Shown here piece after piece: positions 24,101-35,254 of a DNA stretch of 64,000 nucleotides (its first letter is position 1; the number at the start of each line of letters is the position of its first letter). The notes under the pieces were generated by a model that saw only the letters and a list, made by a program, of their open reading frames with translations, searched no databases and was not told the DNA's origin. Made by a program: the position numbers and the translations under genes. Origin of the DNA: Carettochelys insculpta (Eukaryota > Chordata > Testudines > Carettochelyidae); contig NC_134160.1 in the NCBI RefSeq assembly GCF_033958435.1, positions 13,069,001 to 13,133,000 on the forward strand, written 5' to 3'.

Positions 24101-25169
24101 CCCCTTGCCAGGCTGGGAGAAGTCTGTGCACCTGCGCACAAATTCCTGAGCCCTGGGGAGAGCTGGCCAATGCAATTTGTAGCAAAAATGGGGAAAAGCG
24201 AATGCAGTCATAGAAAGGGCTGGACAGTACCTACCTACCACTTGCCTATTTCGGGTCAGACGCCTTTGTTCTTTCCGCTTGCTCAGGGGTTTCTCATGGC
24301 TCTGCCCTGCTCAGCCCAGGGGGCCGGTATTAATTATTACTGAAGCCCTAGCCTGCGTGTAATCCATAGCTTTACTGGAACAATAGGTCAGTGTTTAACA
24401 AGCCAAGCTGTACCAGTTACACGCTGTACAAAATCAAAGCCCCAGTTCCTTTTTTGGTTCAGTCAACGCACAGATGACTGAACACAAAAGCACCCTGGGT
24501 CCCAGCGGTTGGGGGAGTATTCATTGGATGAAATAGCAGAGCACCGTCCTGCTGCAGGCTGCGGGAGGAGAGGAACCGTGCCGCGTGGCTGTGTCGGAGG
24601 GAACCATGAAGCTGGTTTGCTGTGCCTGTGCATGGCTGTTTCGGGGCATGTTTCTAATCAGCTTGCTGTGGCATTTACTGCAATTAGCCACGCTCAATCA
24701 AGTGTCTTTTCCTCTGTGCTGCAAGGATTCAGTGGCGTGTAGTAGTTAGTGCAGCGGCAGGATGCTGCCTTCCCGCCTGACCTTTTGGCTTTGTTTCGCA
24801 TGCTTTAAATCTCTTCAGAGACAAGCGGGGACCCCTCCCCCATTTTACCTTCTCTTCCACTGTTACCTCTTTGGCAAATCCTTTGCCTTCCCCCTTTGGG
24901 CTGTGCACGGAGCTGTACGTGGGTCCAGTGAGATGAGAAGACCATTGCCTTTTTTCACTTTTAAAACGTTGAGCGCTGGTGGGAGATGGCGAGGGGTGTG
25001 GGCTCTGGGCAGGATTCCCTATAACATTTTCAATCCATGGGCAGGGTAAATTTTTTTCTGTGCACCAAGGCATGTGCAGCCGTGTACCACACATGCTGCC
25101 CACTGGGCAGCACCTGAATCTCTCCTGAGTGGCCGCCCAAGTGCTCAGCTTACAGGGAACCCTGATTCA
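21179..25169. other. Intronic DNA, no gene seen
   Basis: A short (CTG)n run lies at 21910-21927 and a pyrimidine-rich TTTCC/TTTCTCTC stretch at 21420-21490. A weak tRNA-like or SINE trace is possible near 23370-23440. The 24640-24730 stretch has CTAATCAGC, CAATTAGCC and CAATCAAG words without repeat identity. No splice-bounded exon was recognised. Confidence 0.4.
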
Positions 25170-25620
25170 GGGAGGGAGTTTGGATGCAGGAGAGAGCTCA
25201 GGGCTGGGGCAGTAGGTTGGGGGCAGAGGGCTGTGGGGTGCTGGCTCTGGGAGAGAACTCAGGGCAGGGCAGGGGGCTTTGGGCAGGGGGCTGTGGGGTG
25301 CTGGCTGTGGGAGGGAACTCAGGGCAGGGCAGGGCAGGGGGCTTTCGGGTGCTGTCTGTGGGAGGCAACTCAGGGCAGGGCAGGGGGCTGTGCGGCAGGG
25401 GGCTGCGGGTGCTGACTCTGGGAAGGGCTCAAGGTTGGGATAGGAGGTTGGGGACAGGGCGATCTGGGGTGCTGGCTCTGGGAGGGAGCTCAGGGCTGGG
25501 GCAGGGGGCTGTGGGACAGGGTGCTGTGGGTGCTGGCTCTGGGAAGGGCTCAGGGCAGGGCGTAGGGTTGGCTGGGGCTGTGGGCTCCGAAGTGGGGCTG
25601 GGGCTGGGGTTTGAGGTGCA
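25170..25620. repeat. GC-rich minisatellite, roughly 60-bp units
   Basis: A G-rich array of about seven degenerate units. The core contains GGGCTGTGGGGTGCTGGCTC, then TGGGAGGGAACTCAGGGC, then AGGGCAGGGGGCTTTG. Unit length varies from roughly 50 to 65 bases. The array opens a long Gly/Trp/Gln-rich frame (25184-25759) that I regard as non-coding. Confidence 0.8.
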
Positions 25621-26529
25621 CGCTGCTCTGGGAGAGGGGATTACCCCAGCCTGTGTCCCTAGCTCTCCTGTCCTGCTGGTGGAACATGGCTCCTGCGGGG
25701 GCGAGAGGCTGGAGCAGCATCTGTGCTATTGGTCACTGGGAAGGGAGTGTTCATCTTAGCTTGGAGGCCGTGCCCAGCACGGTGCCGCTCCTTCCCTGGC
25801 TCTGGTGTGCAGCTGCTGCGCGAGCACTAGAAACACACGGCAATCGCCCTTCAGAAGTCCATCGTCTGGCCCAGGGGCTCACGTCAGGGTTTGTTGGAGG
25901 GCAAAGCAGGCTCAGCTCCAGGAACGGTTTTCCAGCTGCTGCCTTCGGAGTAATCAGACCCAGTCCCCCCCGGCCGCCTCAAGTTTCCCTCCAGATGCCC
26001 CAGGTTGGGAATTCTTATGGGGTCGCTTGTGGGGAGCTGAGCATGGAGAAAGGGGCTTTTGAAAGGGGGGAGGCAGCTCCCTGCTGGGATGTGCATTGTG
26101 TTGGGATCCACATGTGTGCTGGAATCTGGGATTGGGGTGGGATCTGTGCGCACACTGGGATCTGGCTGTGTGTGCTGGGGTGTGTGTACATATACACAGG
26201 GACCTGGGTATATGTGTTAGCTGCAAGATGTGCTGCAGGTAGCGAGGAGGAGTGTCGATTGACACCTCAGCCGGCTGTTCTGTCTGAGGGTAGAACTCAA
26301 GTCCAGTCAGGGTGAGGAAGTGTGAATTCTCACACTGTAGCCCAACCCTGGGGGGCCCGTCTGCCTCATGCCATCTGGGAGTGGGGCTGGCAGTTAGTTT
26401 CAATCAGCCATGAAGGGTTTTTTCTTTCTCTGTCTCTCCATCCTGGGCCTGTGGGCACTTTCACTGCTGTCCCCTTGTGGTCACACTTGCTGCCTCTCCT
26501 GGCTCTGACTGTCTCTCTCCTCACTTCAG
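25621..26529 (+). other. End of PTPRU intron 1, with splice acceptor
   Basis: Intronic sequence ending in a pyrimidine-rich tract and acceptor (GTCTCTCTCCTCACTTCAG) directly before the exon at 26530. A TG-rich stretch with repeated GGGATC and TGTGTGCTGG words lies at 26090-26220. No further exon is visible. Confidence 0.6.
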
Positions 26530-26658
26530 CCGGCTGCACCTTTGAGGAAGACGTGGATTTAAACCAGTGTGAGTACAGCCAACGGGAGGATGATGACTTT
26601 GAATGGGAGCTGATCCGGAGCTACGTCACACCTCACCTGACCTCTGACCTTCCTCATG
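26530..26658 (+). CDS. PTPRU: PTPRU exon 2 (start of MAM domain)
   Basis: This 129-bp internal exon is bounded by a pyrimidine tract plus CTTCAG acceptor and a GTGAGT donor, with phase 1 introns on both sides. It encodes about 43 residues containing GCTFEED, NQCEYSQ, DDFEWE and SDLPHG. This is the N-terminal part of a MAM domain, including its first two cysteines. The order and spacing, especially the GCTFEE, CEYSQ, DDFxWE and DLPHG words, match PTPRU better than PTPRM, PTPRK or PTPRT as I recall them. PTPRU is a receptor-type tyrosine phosphatase with extracellular MAM, Ig and fibronectin III domains, acting at cell-cell junctions. Exon 1 (signal peptide) and exon 3 (rest of MAM) were not found, so the flanking introns exceed 26 kb and 37 kb within the window. 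A type IIB paralogue is the main alternative. Confidence 0.85.
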
Positions 26659-28506
26659 GTGAGTCGTGTCCCTTCTTTGCTCTCCAGCAAACCCCTGAGC
26701 TTCTCTGATATTTCCACAAGTCAGACGCATGAAATCTACCTCCCCCTACAACACAGAGTATTTCATTTCCTTCCCACGGCTTCTCACTGGCTCCTGCAGC
26801 TGCTAGCAGCAGATCCGCAGTGTCATGTCTGCCAACATGGCAGCCTGTCTACTCTCCAACTGCTACAGAGGAGACAACCACACTGTGCTCTCTCTGGGAG
26901 ACGTTGCCTTGGTTCTTTCTTGTGTGCTGGTTTTTTAAGCCATTTTAACATGAAAGTACCTTTTTATTTTTTGTAGAAGACTAATGCTGAGCTAAAACCC
27001 ACCAGGTGCCAAGTGACTTACATGAAACTGTGCTTCGATCACTGTAGAACTTGCAGGCAATATTTTTTCCCCCATTATCTTAGGTTAAAAGACTCCATCC
27101 AATAACTGGTGGTCACAGTGTGTGCACAATGATATGTGCAGATCTGTGGTTGTAATCAAGATGCACTGCTGCTCTTCCCATCTTTGGATCAGGTCAGGGC
27201 TGGGGCCAGCAGGCCTGCAGGTGAGCACTGCTGCTTTAAGTTTGCTCCATGTTCCCTTCTTGAGTCCCCCAGGACTTATGTGTGAATTCCCCAAATAAAC
27301 TGGCTGGTGAATTTTTGCCTGCAGATTTGTGGCCTGTGGCTCATGCAATCGCTGCAAGTAGTCAGTCCCTGCTCCCTGGGTTGTTCTCTTGGCTTTGCCC
27401 CGCATGGCCTGGAAGGTGTTGTGCAAGCCAGGCTGATGGGCTCAGTGGAGACAGTGCTGGTTCTGTTGGCTTTCCAGGGTTCTGCAGCACGGTTCCGGGG
27501 GAGGCTCTGCATCGTGATGATGTGCCGGTGCTCCCAAGAGCCTCAGGCTGCTAGCGGAGGTGTGCCAGTGCTGGAGTTCCCCTGCAATTGAGTGGCATGG
27601 CTGGGGGTGCTGGCACAATCCCACCTGGCTCTGGAAAGTCCAGGCTTTATGGGTGTATTGCTGTCCAGTGGCTGGGCTCGCAGACTGGATAAAGAGCCAA
27701 TGGCTAGTGCTAGCCAGAGCGACTCTCGAGGGGTTATGGCCTGAGAGTCGGGGCTTCTAGGCCTGGCTCCCCATGCAGTAGCTGGGTGTACTGCCTGCTG
27801 CACCCGGCTCCACTCCATGGGGCCGTGCAACCCGCAGCCACTGGTGCCAGGCAAAATGGAGACTGGTTGTGGTTTTCACTTCCCAAGTTGGGGTGTGAGG
27901 TTGGACTGCGCCCCCTGCTGGTCAAGGCCTGACACTGACCCATGTCCCACACCCCGAGGAGACTTCCCAGTGGGAGCAGCTTGTGCCCCTTTCTGTGTGT
28001 CTGCAGTGTCTCCCGGCTCAGCCAGGCAATCTCAGCTCCTTTTCCTCAGCTCAGGGGCACCATTCCAGGCTTGGGTGTGGGTAGACTGAGGACGCGGCTT
28101 CAGCGGTATTTCTGAGTATGCTCAGTACAGCCAAGCAGCAAAGCCGGGGGAGGGGTATTGACCTTATCTCCCCCTCCCTTCACATCCCCTTTTTCCAGGG
28201 GCTACCAAGGCACATGGTGACTCTAACTTTTTGGCAGATAATGTAGCAATTAGCCAACGGGTGCACCATATACAGTTCCTATGTAAAAGAAAGAATTAAA
28301 TAAATATTACACCCACTTGGATTTAATGCTAACATATTCTGATATCTTGTGGTGAGTCATTCAAAGGCACACGGGTTAGCCTTCGAATTTTAATATATAT
28401 TCTTATTTTATCACTAACGCTACAGAGAGGGAGAGAGAGAACCTGGCAGGACTCTGGGCTGTGTCTCAGCTCTCAGCAGGGAGTGGGGCCTAGCAAGGGG
28501 CTTTGG
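26659..28506 (+). other. Start of PTPRU intron 2, no further exon
   Basis: The sequence begins with the GTGAGT donor. No frame continuing the MAM domain (expected to include a DTHC-like motif and further conserved cysteines) occurs here or later in the window. No repeat was clearly identified except AT-rich runs at 28250-28420. Confidence 0.5.
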
Positions 28507-29155
28507 ATAAGAACATCAGAATGGCCGTATTGGGTCAGACCAAAGGCCCAGCTGGCCCAGTGTCCTTTCTTCCAACAGTGGCCAATGCCAGGCACTTCAG
28601 AAGGTGAACAGAAGAGGCAATCACCAAATGATCCCTTCCCTCTTCCCCATCCCAGCTTCTGGCAAACAGCAGCTAGGGACACCACCCCTGCTCATGCTGG
28701 CTGGCAGCCTCTGATGGACCTGTCCTCCCTGAACTTATCCGGTTCATATTGGAACCCCGCTGTCCTCTGGCAAAGAGTCCCACATGCTGAATGTGAAGAA
28801 ATAATTTACTTTGTTTGTTTTACGTCTGCTGCCTATAACTTTCATTGGGTGAGGGTCTTGTGTTACGTGAGTGAAGGCGTAAATAACATTTCCTTTTTCT
28901 ATTTTTCAGTAATTCCAAGATTTCTTTCTTGAGTGGCAACAGCTATATCAGACCCCCTCATTTTGTATGTAGAGATGGGATTGTATTTCCCCATGTGCGT
29001 TACTTTGCATATATCAACAAACACTAAATTCCATCTGTTGCCCAGTCACCCAGTTTTGTAAGATCCCTTTGTAGCTCTTTGCAGTCAGCTTTGGACTTAA
29101 CTGTTCTGAGTAATTTTGTAACATCTGGACATTTTACCACCCATACAGTGACAAG
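28507..29155 (-). mobile_element. L3/CR1-like LINE remnant with internal deletion
   Basis: Read on the minus strand, the right part (about 29150-28950) encodes a decayed RT catalytic region followed by a stretch that would read as VTGWATDGI-like linker. The left part (28800-28507) encodes the C-terminal FFTFxxWxSLxQ-like region and ends in a common sauropsid LINE 3' sequence containing GGTCTGACCCAATACGGCC. The two parts are joined at about 28905, where several hundred bases of the usual element seem to be missing. It is old and non-functional. Confidence 0.7.
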
Positions 29156-31059
29156 CAGTATCTGAGCAGCTTGAAGCTATGGCCCCTGATGCTCCGTCTC
29201 CCTTCTGCCCAGGCCAGAGCATGGAGATGAGGCCTGGTTCTAGAGTCTGGGAGAAGATAGAGGCTGGTTTGTAGCTCAGTAGTATAAAGAATTTTTATTC
29301 GAATATTTACTGCTTGATAGAAAGCTCTTTACTGCTCCATCAATCTGACACAGGCTGTTACTCTTGCCAGCTTAGTCATACTGGTGCTTTATTTTGTTTT
29401 CCATTTGTTCTGAAACCCTGCCCTCCCGTACTCTTCCCTCCTTTTTCTGTTCCTCCTGCTTCCTTCCTGCTTTCCCAGATTGCCCTCCAGTATCTACAAA
29501 GCAGGCGCAAGGCAGAGGACATGCAGTCTAGCAGAGGACCACTGGGGGGGATGGGTATTGTGGTTTGCTCCTGCGGCTTGTGTGTTGGGGCGGGCTGGGT
29601 CAGACAAAGCCACCTGAAAATGTGAAAGAAGCTGGAATGGGAGAAAGACGTGAAGGGAAATAGAGACTGAGAGAGAAGAGGGAGAAAGAGGAGGAGAATA
29701 GAAGACATGGGAACAGAGGAGGGCCAGTAAAAGGCCCTGGGTAGAGTAGAAGGTCAGCAAACCCCTGCAGGAGAGCCATGGGCATGGTGGAGAATCTGAG
29801 ACTGGTGCCCTTGGATTCTTGCAGCTGTACAGATAACATTCTCCACTATCTGTGGGACATGAGGCCACTGACCCAGTGTGGTGAGTTCGAAGGCAAGAAG
29901 CAGGAGCCAGGGCAGTCCAGCCCACACCATCTGCGGGATGATAAATCACAGCGTGTCAAGTGTGTAATGACTTTTCCTCTGAAATGGCTGGTGTGGGTGG
30001 ACTCTGCATGAGTCTCTGTGTCTGTCTGCTTATTTTCTCCCCCACTCTGAGCTGGTGCCTTTTGGGCACAGAATACTGAGTCCATGATCACCCCAGCTTC
30101 CTTTCTCCTCCCTCCCACCAGTATATATCACAGCCCCAGCTATATTGCAAGGCATTATGATGTCTTGCTGTGGTCGCCCAGAACTATGAGCAACTGTGTC
30201 ACCACTGTGCCTCAGCAAGAGTGAGCTTTGCTGCTTCTAAGCTCCATGGCAGCTCCCCACCATACCAGCCTGTCTGCCTGGCCAGCAAACTCGCTGGGTT
30301 TCTGCCCTCCCAAACCTGCCCTTGCAATTAGTGACCAGTGAATCCCCGCCCCCCAGAGATGTCTCTCTGCAGTGGTCAGTCCCTCCCACCATGTGCTCAC
30401 AGAAGTTACTTGATTTGCTGCCTGCAAAGAAACACGGAGCCCAGCTCAGGCTGTGAGGTTAGCAGCTGACTTCACTAGGAAAAACTCTGAGATGGTTTCT
30501 AATGAAACAAGAATAAATGTAGTAGCAACAAACACAAGTTCAAGTGATTTTGAGTGAAGGTGAAAGACAGACTAAGCAGGCACGGGGCTTTGGGGAAGAG
30601 ATGAAGTGGGGTGTGGGCAGAGTTAAGGCAGTTCTGGGGCAGAGTCGTCATATCCATAGAATGAGGTGGGGCAGCCACCCCAGAGCCCGTAGGGACCTGC
30701 AGCAGCCGCCCCAGCCACCTATGGACAGGATGGGGGAAAGGTTACCTGGAGCAGGGAGCAGGCTGGGGAGGACAGGTGGCAGTAGCAGCAGGGGGTTGCT
30801 TCCTCTTGGCCACCTCTCCTGCAGCTGCACTCCCCACAGAGCGCAAGCGAGAGCATGCTCTGCTGTGCTGTGTTCCACCACGCCCCCCACAGCCTGCTGA
30901 GCCCCCCTCCTCTGTGGCAGTGGGAAGTGGCCACTTCTCCCAGCCGCTCATGGTGGCGTGGGACTCAGCAGGCTAGGAGGGCTAGTGGAGCAGAGCTTCA
31001 GTTGTCACTGAACAGGGTAGTGGCAAGCAGATACTTTAGTTAATTAATATTAACAGCAA
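29156..31059. other. Intronic DNA, no gene seen
   Basis: A purine-rich GAGAGAAGAGGGAGAAAGAG stretch lies at 29660-29710, and a C/G-rich region at 30660-30960 opens several chance frames on both strands. There is no domain resemblance and no splice-bounded exon. Confidence 0.4.
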
Positions 31060-32585
31060 GGGAAAGGAGTGCAATTAAAGGAAGGGACAGGGTAAAATAT
31101 TTACGTAAGTTAGATGTACTGACATCAGCAGGGCCTGATGAAATTCATCCTGAGGTACTTCAGGAACTAGCTGCAGCAATTTTGGAACATTAAGAATTAT
31201 CTTTAAGAACTGTTGGAGGACAGGTGAGGTCCCAGAGGACTGGAGAAGGGCAACCGTAGCACCTACCTGTTAAAAAGGGGCATAAAGAAAGCCTCAGGTA
31301 TGATAAAACAATCAGCATAACTTCAATATTTGGAAAGATACTCGAACAAATGATTAAACATCCATTTGTAAGCACACAGCAGATAATAGCATTAGAAGGG
31401 CTAGCCCGCATGGGTATGTCGAGAACAAATCATTGTCAAGCCAGCGTTTGACAGCATTGCTGGCTTAGAGGATAGGCATGAGGCAGTAGATGAGATATAT
31501 CTTGATTTAATAAGATTTCTAACATAGTCCCACATGTCAGTCTTATAATCAAACTAGGAAAATGGGGTCTACATGAAATTACTATGAGGAAGGCGCACAA
31601 ATGATTAAAAGACTGTACTCAGCGGTTTGCAGTCAGTGGTTTGCTGTTGAAGTGAGAGGGCGCATTTTATGGGGTCCTGCAGGGATCAGTTTTAAATCTG
31701 AGGTGATTCAATAATTGCATTAATGGCTAGGATGATGGAGTAGAGACTATGCTTATAAAATCTGTAGATAACACCAAGCTGGGAGGGGTTGCAAGCACTT
31801 TAGAAGACAAGATTAAAATTCAAAATGATCTTGAAAAATTGGAGATATGGTCTGATATCAGCAGGATGAAATTCACTAAAAACTAGGGCTAAGAACTTAA
31901 GAAGGAAAAAATCAAACGCACAACTACAAATGAGAATAACTGGCTAGGTCAATGTACATCAGAAAAGCACCTGGGTGTTACAGCTGATCATAATAAATGT
32001 GAAGCAGCCATGGAAAAGGCTAGTAGTCTCATTCTGGATTCTGTTACCAGAAAGGTCATATAAGTGGTAACTTTCTCTACTGAGCTGGTGAGCCTCAGCT
32101 GGAGTACCATGTCCTGTTCTGTATGTACACATTAGGAAGGATATGAACAAATTGTCAAGTCCAGAGTAGAGAAGCAAAAATTGGTGCAATATGTAGAAAA
32201 CCTGACCAGTGAGGAAAGGTTAAAAAGCCAAAACTGTGGGTACGTTTAGTTGGAGAAAAGAAGACTGACGTGGGATGTGATAAGTCTTCACATATGTTAA
32301 GGAGTGTGATCAGCTTTTCTTCATGTCCACTGAAGATAGAACAAGAAGTCATGGGCTTAATCGTCAGCTAGGGACATTTTGCTTTGATACTCTACTAGGA
32401 CGATCATTAAGTGCTGGAACGGGCTTGCAAATGAGGTTGTGGAACCTCTGACATTGGAGAATTTTAAGACTAGCTTGGTCCAACACCTGTCTGGGCTGGT
32501 CTAGCTCTGCTTAGTCCTGCCTCAGCTCTGGGGTTGAACTTGTTGACCTCTTGAGCTCCCTTCCAGCCTGACCTTTCCATGCTCC
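31060..32585 (+). mobile_element. Old L3/CR1-like LINE, RT to 3' end
   Basis: The plus-strand order matches a LINE ORF2. It starts with the RT N-terminal block (GGGCCTGATGAAATTCATCC), continues with a region around 31700-31870 whose translation resembles a decayed INDLDD...KSVDNTKLGG catalytic segment, then a block like STELVSLSWSTMSCSV. The C-terminus follows (TGGAACGGGCTTGCAAATGA) and the 3' terminus contains GTTGACCTCTTGAGCTCCC then TTCCAGCCTGA. Many stops and frameshifts show an ancient, dead copy. Confidence 0.75.
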
Positions 32586-32760
32586 TGTAACTCAGTCAGG
32601 GCTTGGCACTGCAGCTGAGTACACTGGGGCTACCTCTGCAGCAAAGACACACCTCATACAGCAAGACCTGGGCAGAGTCAGGAAGAGAACCCCAGGTGTC
32701 CTGATTCACTGTTGGTGCCCTTGCCACTGTCCTCTCTGGTCTACTCTTAGAGAGGGTGTT
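32586..32760 (-). repeat. Probable MIR-like SINE, minus strand
   Basis: On the minus strand the segment contains GTGAATCAGGACACCTGGGG then TTCTCTTCCTGACTCTGCC, resembling the tRNA-related/CORE junction of MIR-like SINEs. It is diverged and its ends are uncertain. Confidence 0.4.
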
Positions 32761-34086
32761 GAAGTCGTATTGTGTAGGTTAGTCAACCTGCACTGTATTC
32801 AGAGAAGATCACTGAAGTGTCTCTGACTTCAAAGGAACCAGGTGCCTTCCGCTGTCTCCAATGGGAAGGAACCTCACTCTCCCTTGGGGATTAGTTGGTA
32901 GCAGATAACCAGAGTGACTGGAATACTAGAGCAGCAGCTATAGACTGGCTGTTCCCTGGCCAGCAGTGACCTGCTTGACTTGGAGTGGAGTCTAATGCTA
33001 CAGTGAGTGCAACTCCTTGGATTGCTGAGGTCTTGACAGAACCCTCAATTCCAAGGAAAACTCAGGGGTTCCCTGTATTCCCTCTCCACCCCCCATATTC
33101 TAATCAGGTGAGATTCATGTTCTGCCCTCCACGGAGAAGGAAGAAGCATTGCCATCAGCATTCCCAGAATTCCTGGCCTCCAAAGGCTTGTTCTGCATCT
33201 CTAGCCACACAGGAGTCTTCAGAGCAGAGATTAAGCATATTAATCTGCCGGGGCGAGGTTGTACAGCTCTGATCAAAGCCAGGAAAAGTCAACACTAGCA
33301 TGAATGCGTTGGAAAATCAAGCAGCGTTGTCCGAGTCCATTAATCAGGAGAATTCAATTAATTTTTTTCTTTTGCAGGAAAAATTATGGCTGTTCTGTAC
33401 ACTTAAAGGTGTGACGGATGGCTAGAGACACAGCCACTCAGCTCTCCTCTCTGCAGCACTTGAGCTGTGCTAAGCCAGACCCGGGTGGCTCTTCCCAGCA
33501 ATGTTAAGGGATCAGTGCTGGGTGTGAGCAGCGCCTCTGCAGAGCCCCACTGGAGTCACTGTGTCCTTGTCCATGCCATGTGTAGGACCTTAGGGGACAG
33601 AGCGTGTGTTTCTTGTGCCGCCAAAAACTCTCTGGTTGCTCTGTGATTCTTTGCCAGTGAATTGTGGGACTTGGCGGCCTCTTGACTTGCAAAGCAATGG
33701 ATGATCATCAGTGCTTGCGTGCGTTAGCCTGTGTCCTCCAGCCAAGTGGAGTGGTTATCAGCTAGCTTGGTCTGAAAACATTGTTCTGGTGTTGTGTGTG
33801 GACAGGAGAGGATTAGGGGCAAGGCCAACAGAAAGACCCAGGTGACTCTGCTGTGAAAACTGGCCTCTTTCTCTCTCAAACTAGATTAACTTGAGAGCAG
33901 GTAACCTGAGTGAACTCTGGATGAAGACCTTACCAGAGGCTCCTTCCACATGAGGAAATTGCATTGGTTTAACAAAAAGCATGATTCTAATTAAATGGGT
34001 GCATCAGGCTGCACGAAGTCTATTATTTGCATTTGAATCAGGTTTACATTGGTTTCACTTATGTGAATTTGGAATTGGTTTAAATC
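32761..34086. other. Intronic DNA, no gene seen
   Basis: No exon was recognised. The stretch 33290-33420 is AT-rich, with CATTAATCAG and TCAATTAATT words and no repeat identity. Confidence 0.4.
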
Positions 34087-35254
34087 GGTAGTTCTCAAAC
34101 TGCAGTCTGCACGCTGGTCCACACCTCCCTTGCACCCCACCCCACGGTTTTGGATCACCAGCGCCAGGTTCCAGCTGGGCCAGGGGCAGCGGGGCGGGGA
34201 GTCCAGAGCCTTGCAGGCCAGATCTGGCTTGCGGGGGGAAGCAGCAGCTCTGTGCAATGTCGATCCCCCTCCTCTTGGCTGGAGGAACAGCAGCACAGGA
34301 AACCTCTCATGGGAGACTTTCCCAGCTGCTTCCATTGGCCAGCCAATGGGAGCAACGGGGGGGGGGGGGTGAGTGGGAGCACAGAGGCAGCTAAGTACTC
34401 ACCCTGACCCCTGAGCCCCATTCCCTTCACATGCCTCCTCCTATCCAGAGCCCACCCTCAGCCCACTCCTGCACCCTCCCTCCCAGCCAGCTCCCCACAT
34501 GCAGCCCCCTCCTGCATCCAATCTCCCAGCCTGACCCCCATCACCTAGTATGCCCCCGCCCCCATCTTCCCTTGTACCCACATCACCTCCTGCCGAGACC
34601 CTGCAGCCCCATCCCTATCCTGCTCCCCAGAAGTCCTCTTCCACACACTGAACCCCTCATTTTGGCCCCACCCCGGAGCCTAGGGGAGCCCACAAAATCC
34701 ACTGGTCCTGGAACCCAAGAAGAGTTGATTTGGCCTCTGGGAAGCCCTGAACCTCAGTCCCTCCTCCTTCTCTGCCCCTTGCGGGGCTGGAGTGTGAGGA
34801 AGGTGAGGTGTCTCAGGGGCCACGTCAGTAAGGACAGTGTGTGTGTGCTTGTTTGCTTGTTTGTGTACTTCTCACTTTTGCATGGCTCCAACTGACTTTT
34901 CCATAAGGCAGCAGCCCCCAGCCCACAAAAGCCCCCAACCCCCCACCATCAATGGAGACAATTTTGAAACCTTCTGTTTGGAACAGAAATTCATATTTTG
35001 CTTCATTTAAAACAAAGTTTGGTAAACAAACGTGATATACGCAATACTGTCTAAACATACATACACCCCCTTATTTTTAAGCTGCATATTTATGTTCTTA
35101 TGCTTCAGTGTCCTAATATGAATACTTTAGTATTTAAGGTATTTAGAGAGAGAAAATGCATTTTGTCCTCATGGGTGGTTGTCTGGTGGTCCGTGAACCG
35201 GTTTGCATTGAGCAGTGGGGCCGTTGGCCAAAAAGTTTGAGAGCCACGGAAACC
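34087..35254. mobile_element. hAT-like non-autonomous DNA transposon, about 1.17 kb
   Basis: The left end reads GGTAGTTCTCAAACTGCAG. The right end, on the opposite strand, reads GTGGCTCTCAAACTTTTTGG, the typical hAT/Charlie-type terminus (nnGTGGTTCTCAAACT). A GTGGTCCGTGAACC block sits next to the right end and CACGCTGGTCCACA next to the left. The interior is low-complexity: a G run at 34359-34369 and a C-rich stretch at 34420-34690 with CTCCTGCACCC words. No transposase was seen. No clear 8-bp duplication remains. Confidence 0.72.

Noticed and set aside
25184..26315. Two long Gly/Trp-rich frames upstream of the PTPRU exon
   Set aside because: They follow the GC-rich minisatellite and then random intron; no domain and no splice evidence.
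26322..26529. Upstream extension of the PTPRU frame as coding sequence
   Set aside because: It contains a pyrimidine tract and CAG acceptor at 26529, and its translation is not MAM-like.
34431..34895. A proline-rich frame of 154 codons
   Set aside because: Lies in the C-rich low-complexity interior of the hAT-like element.
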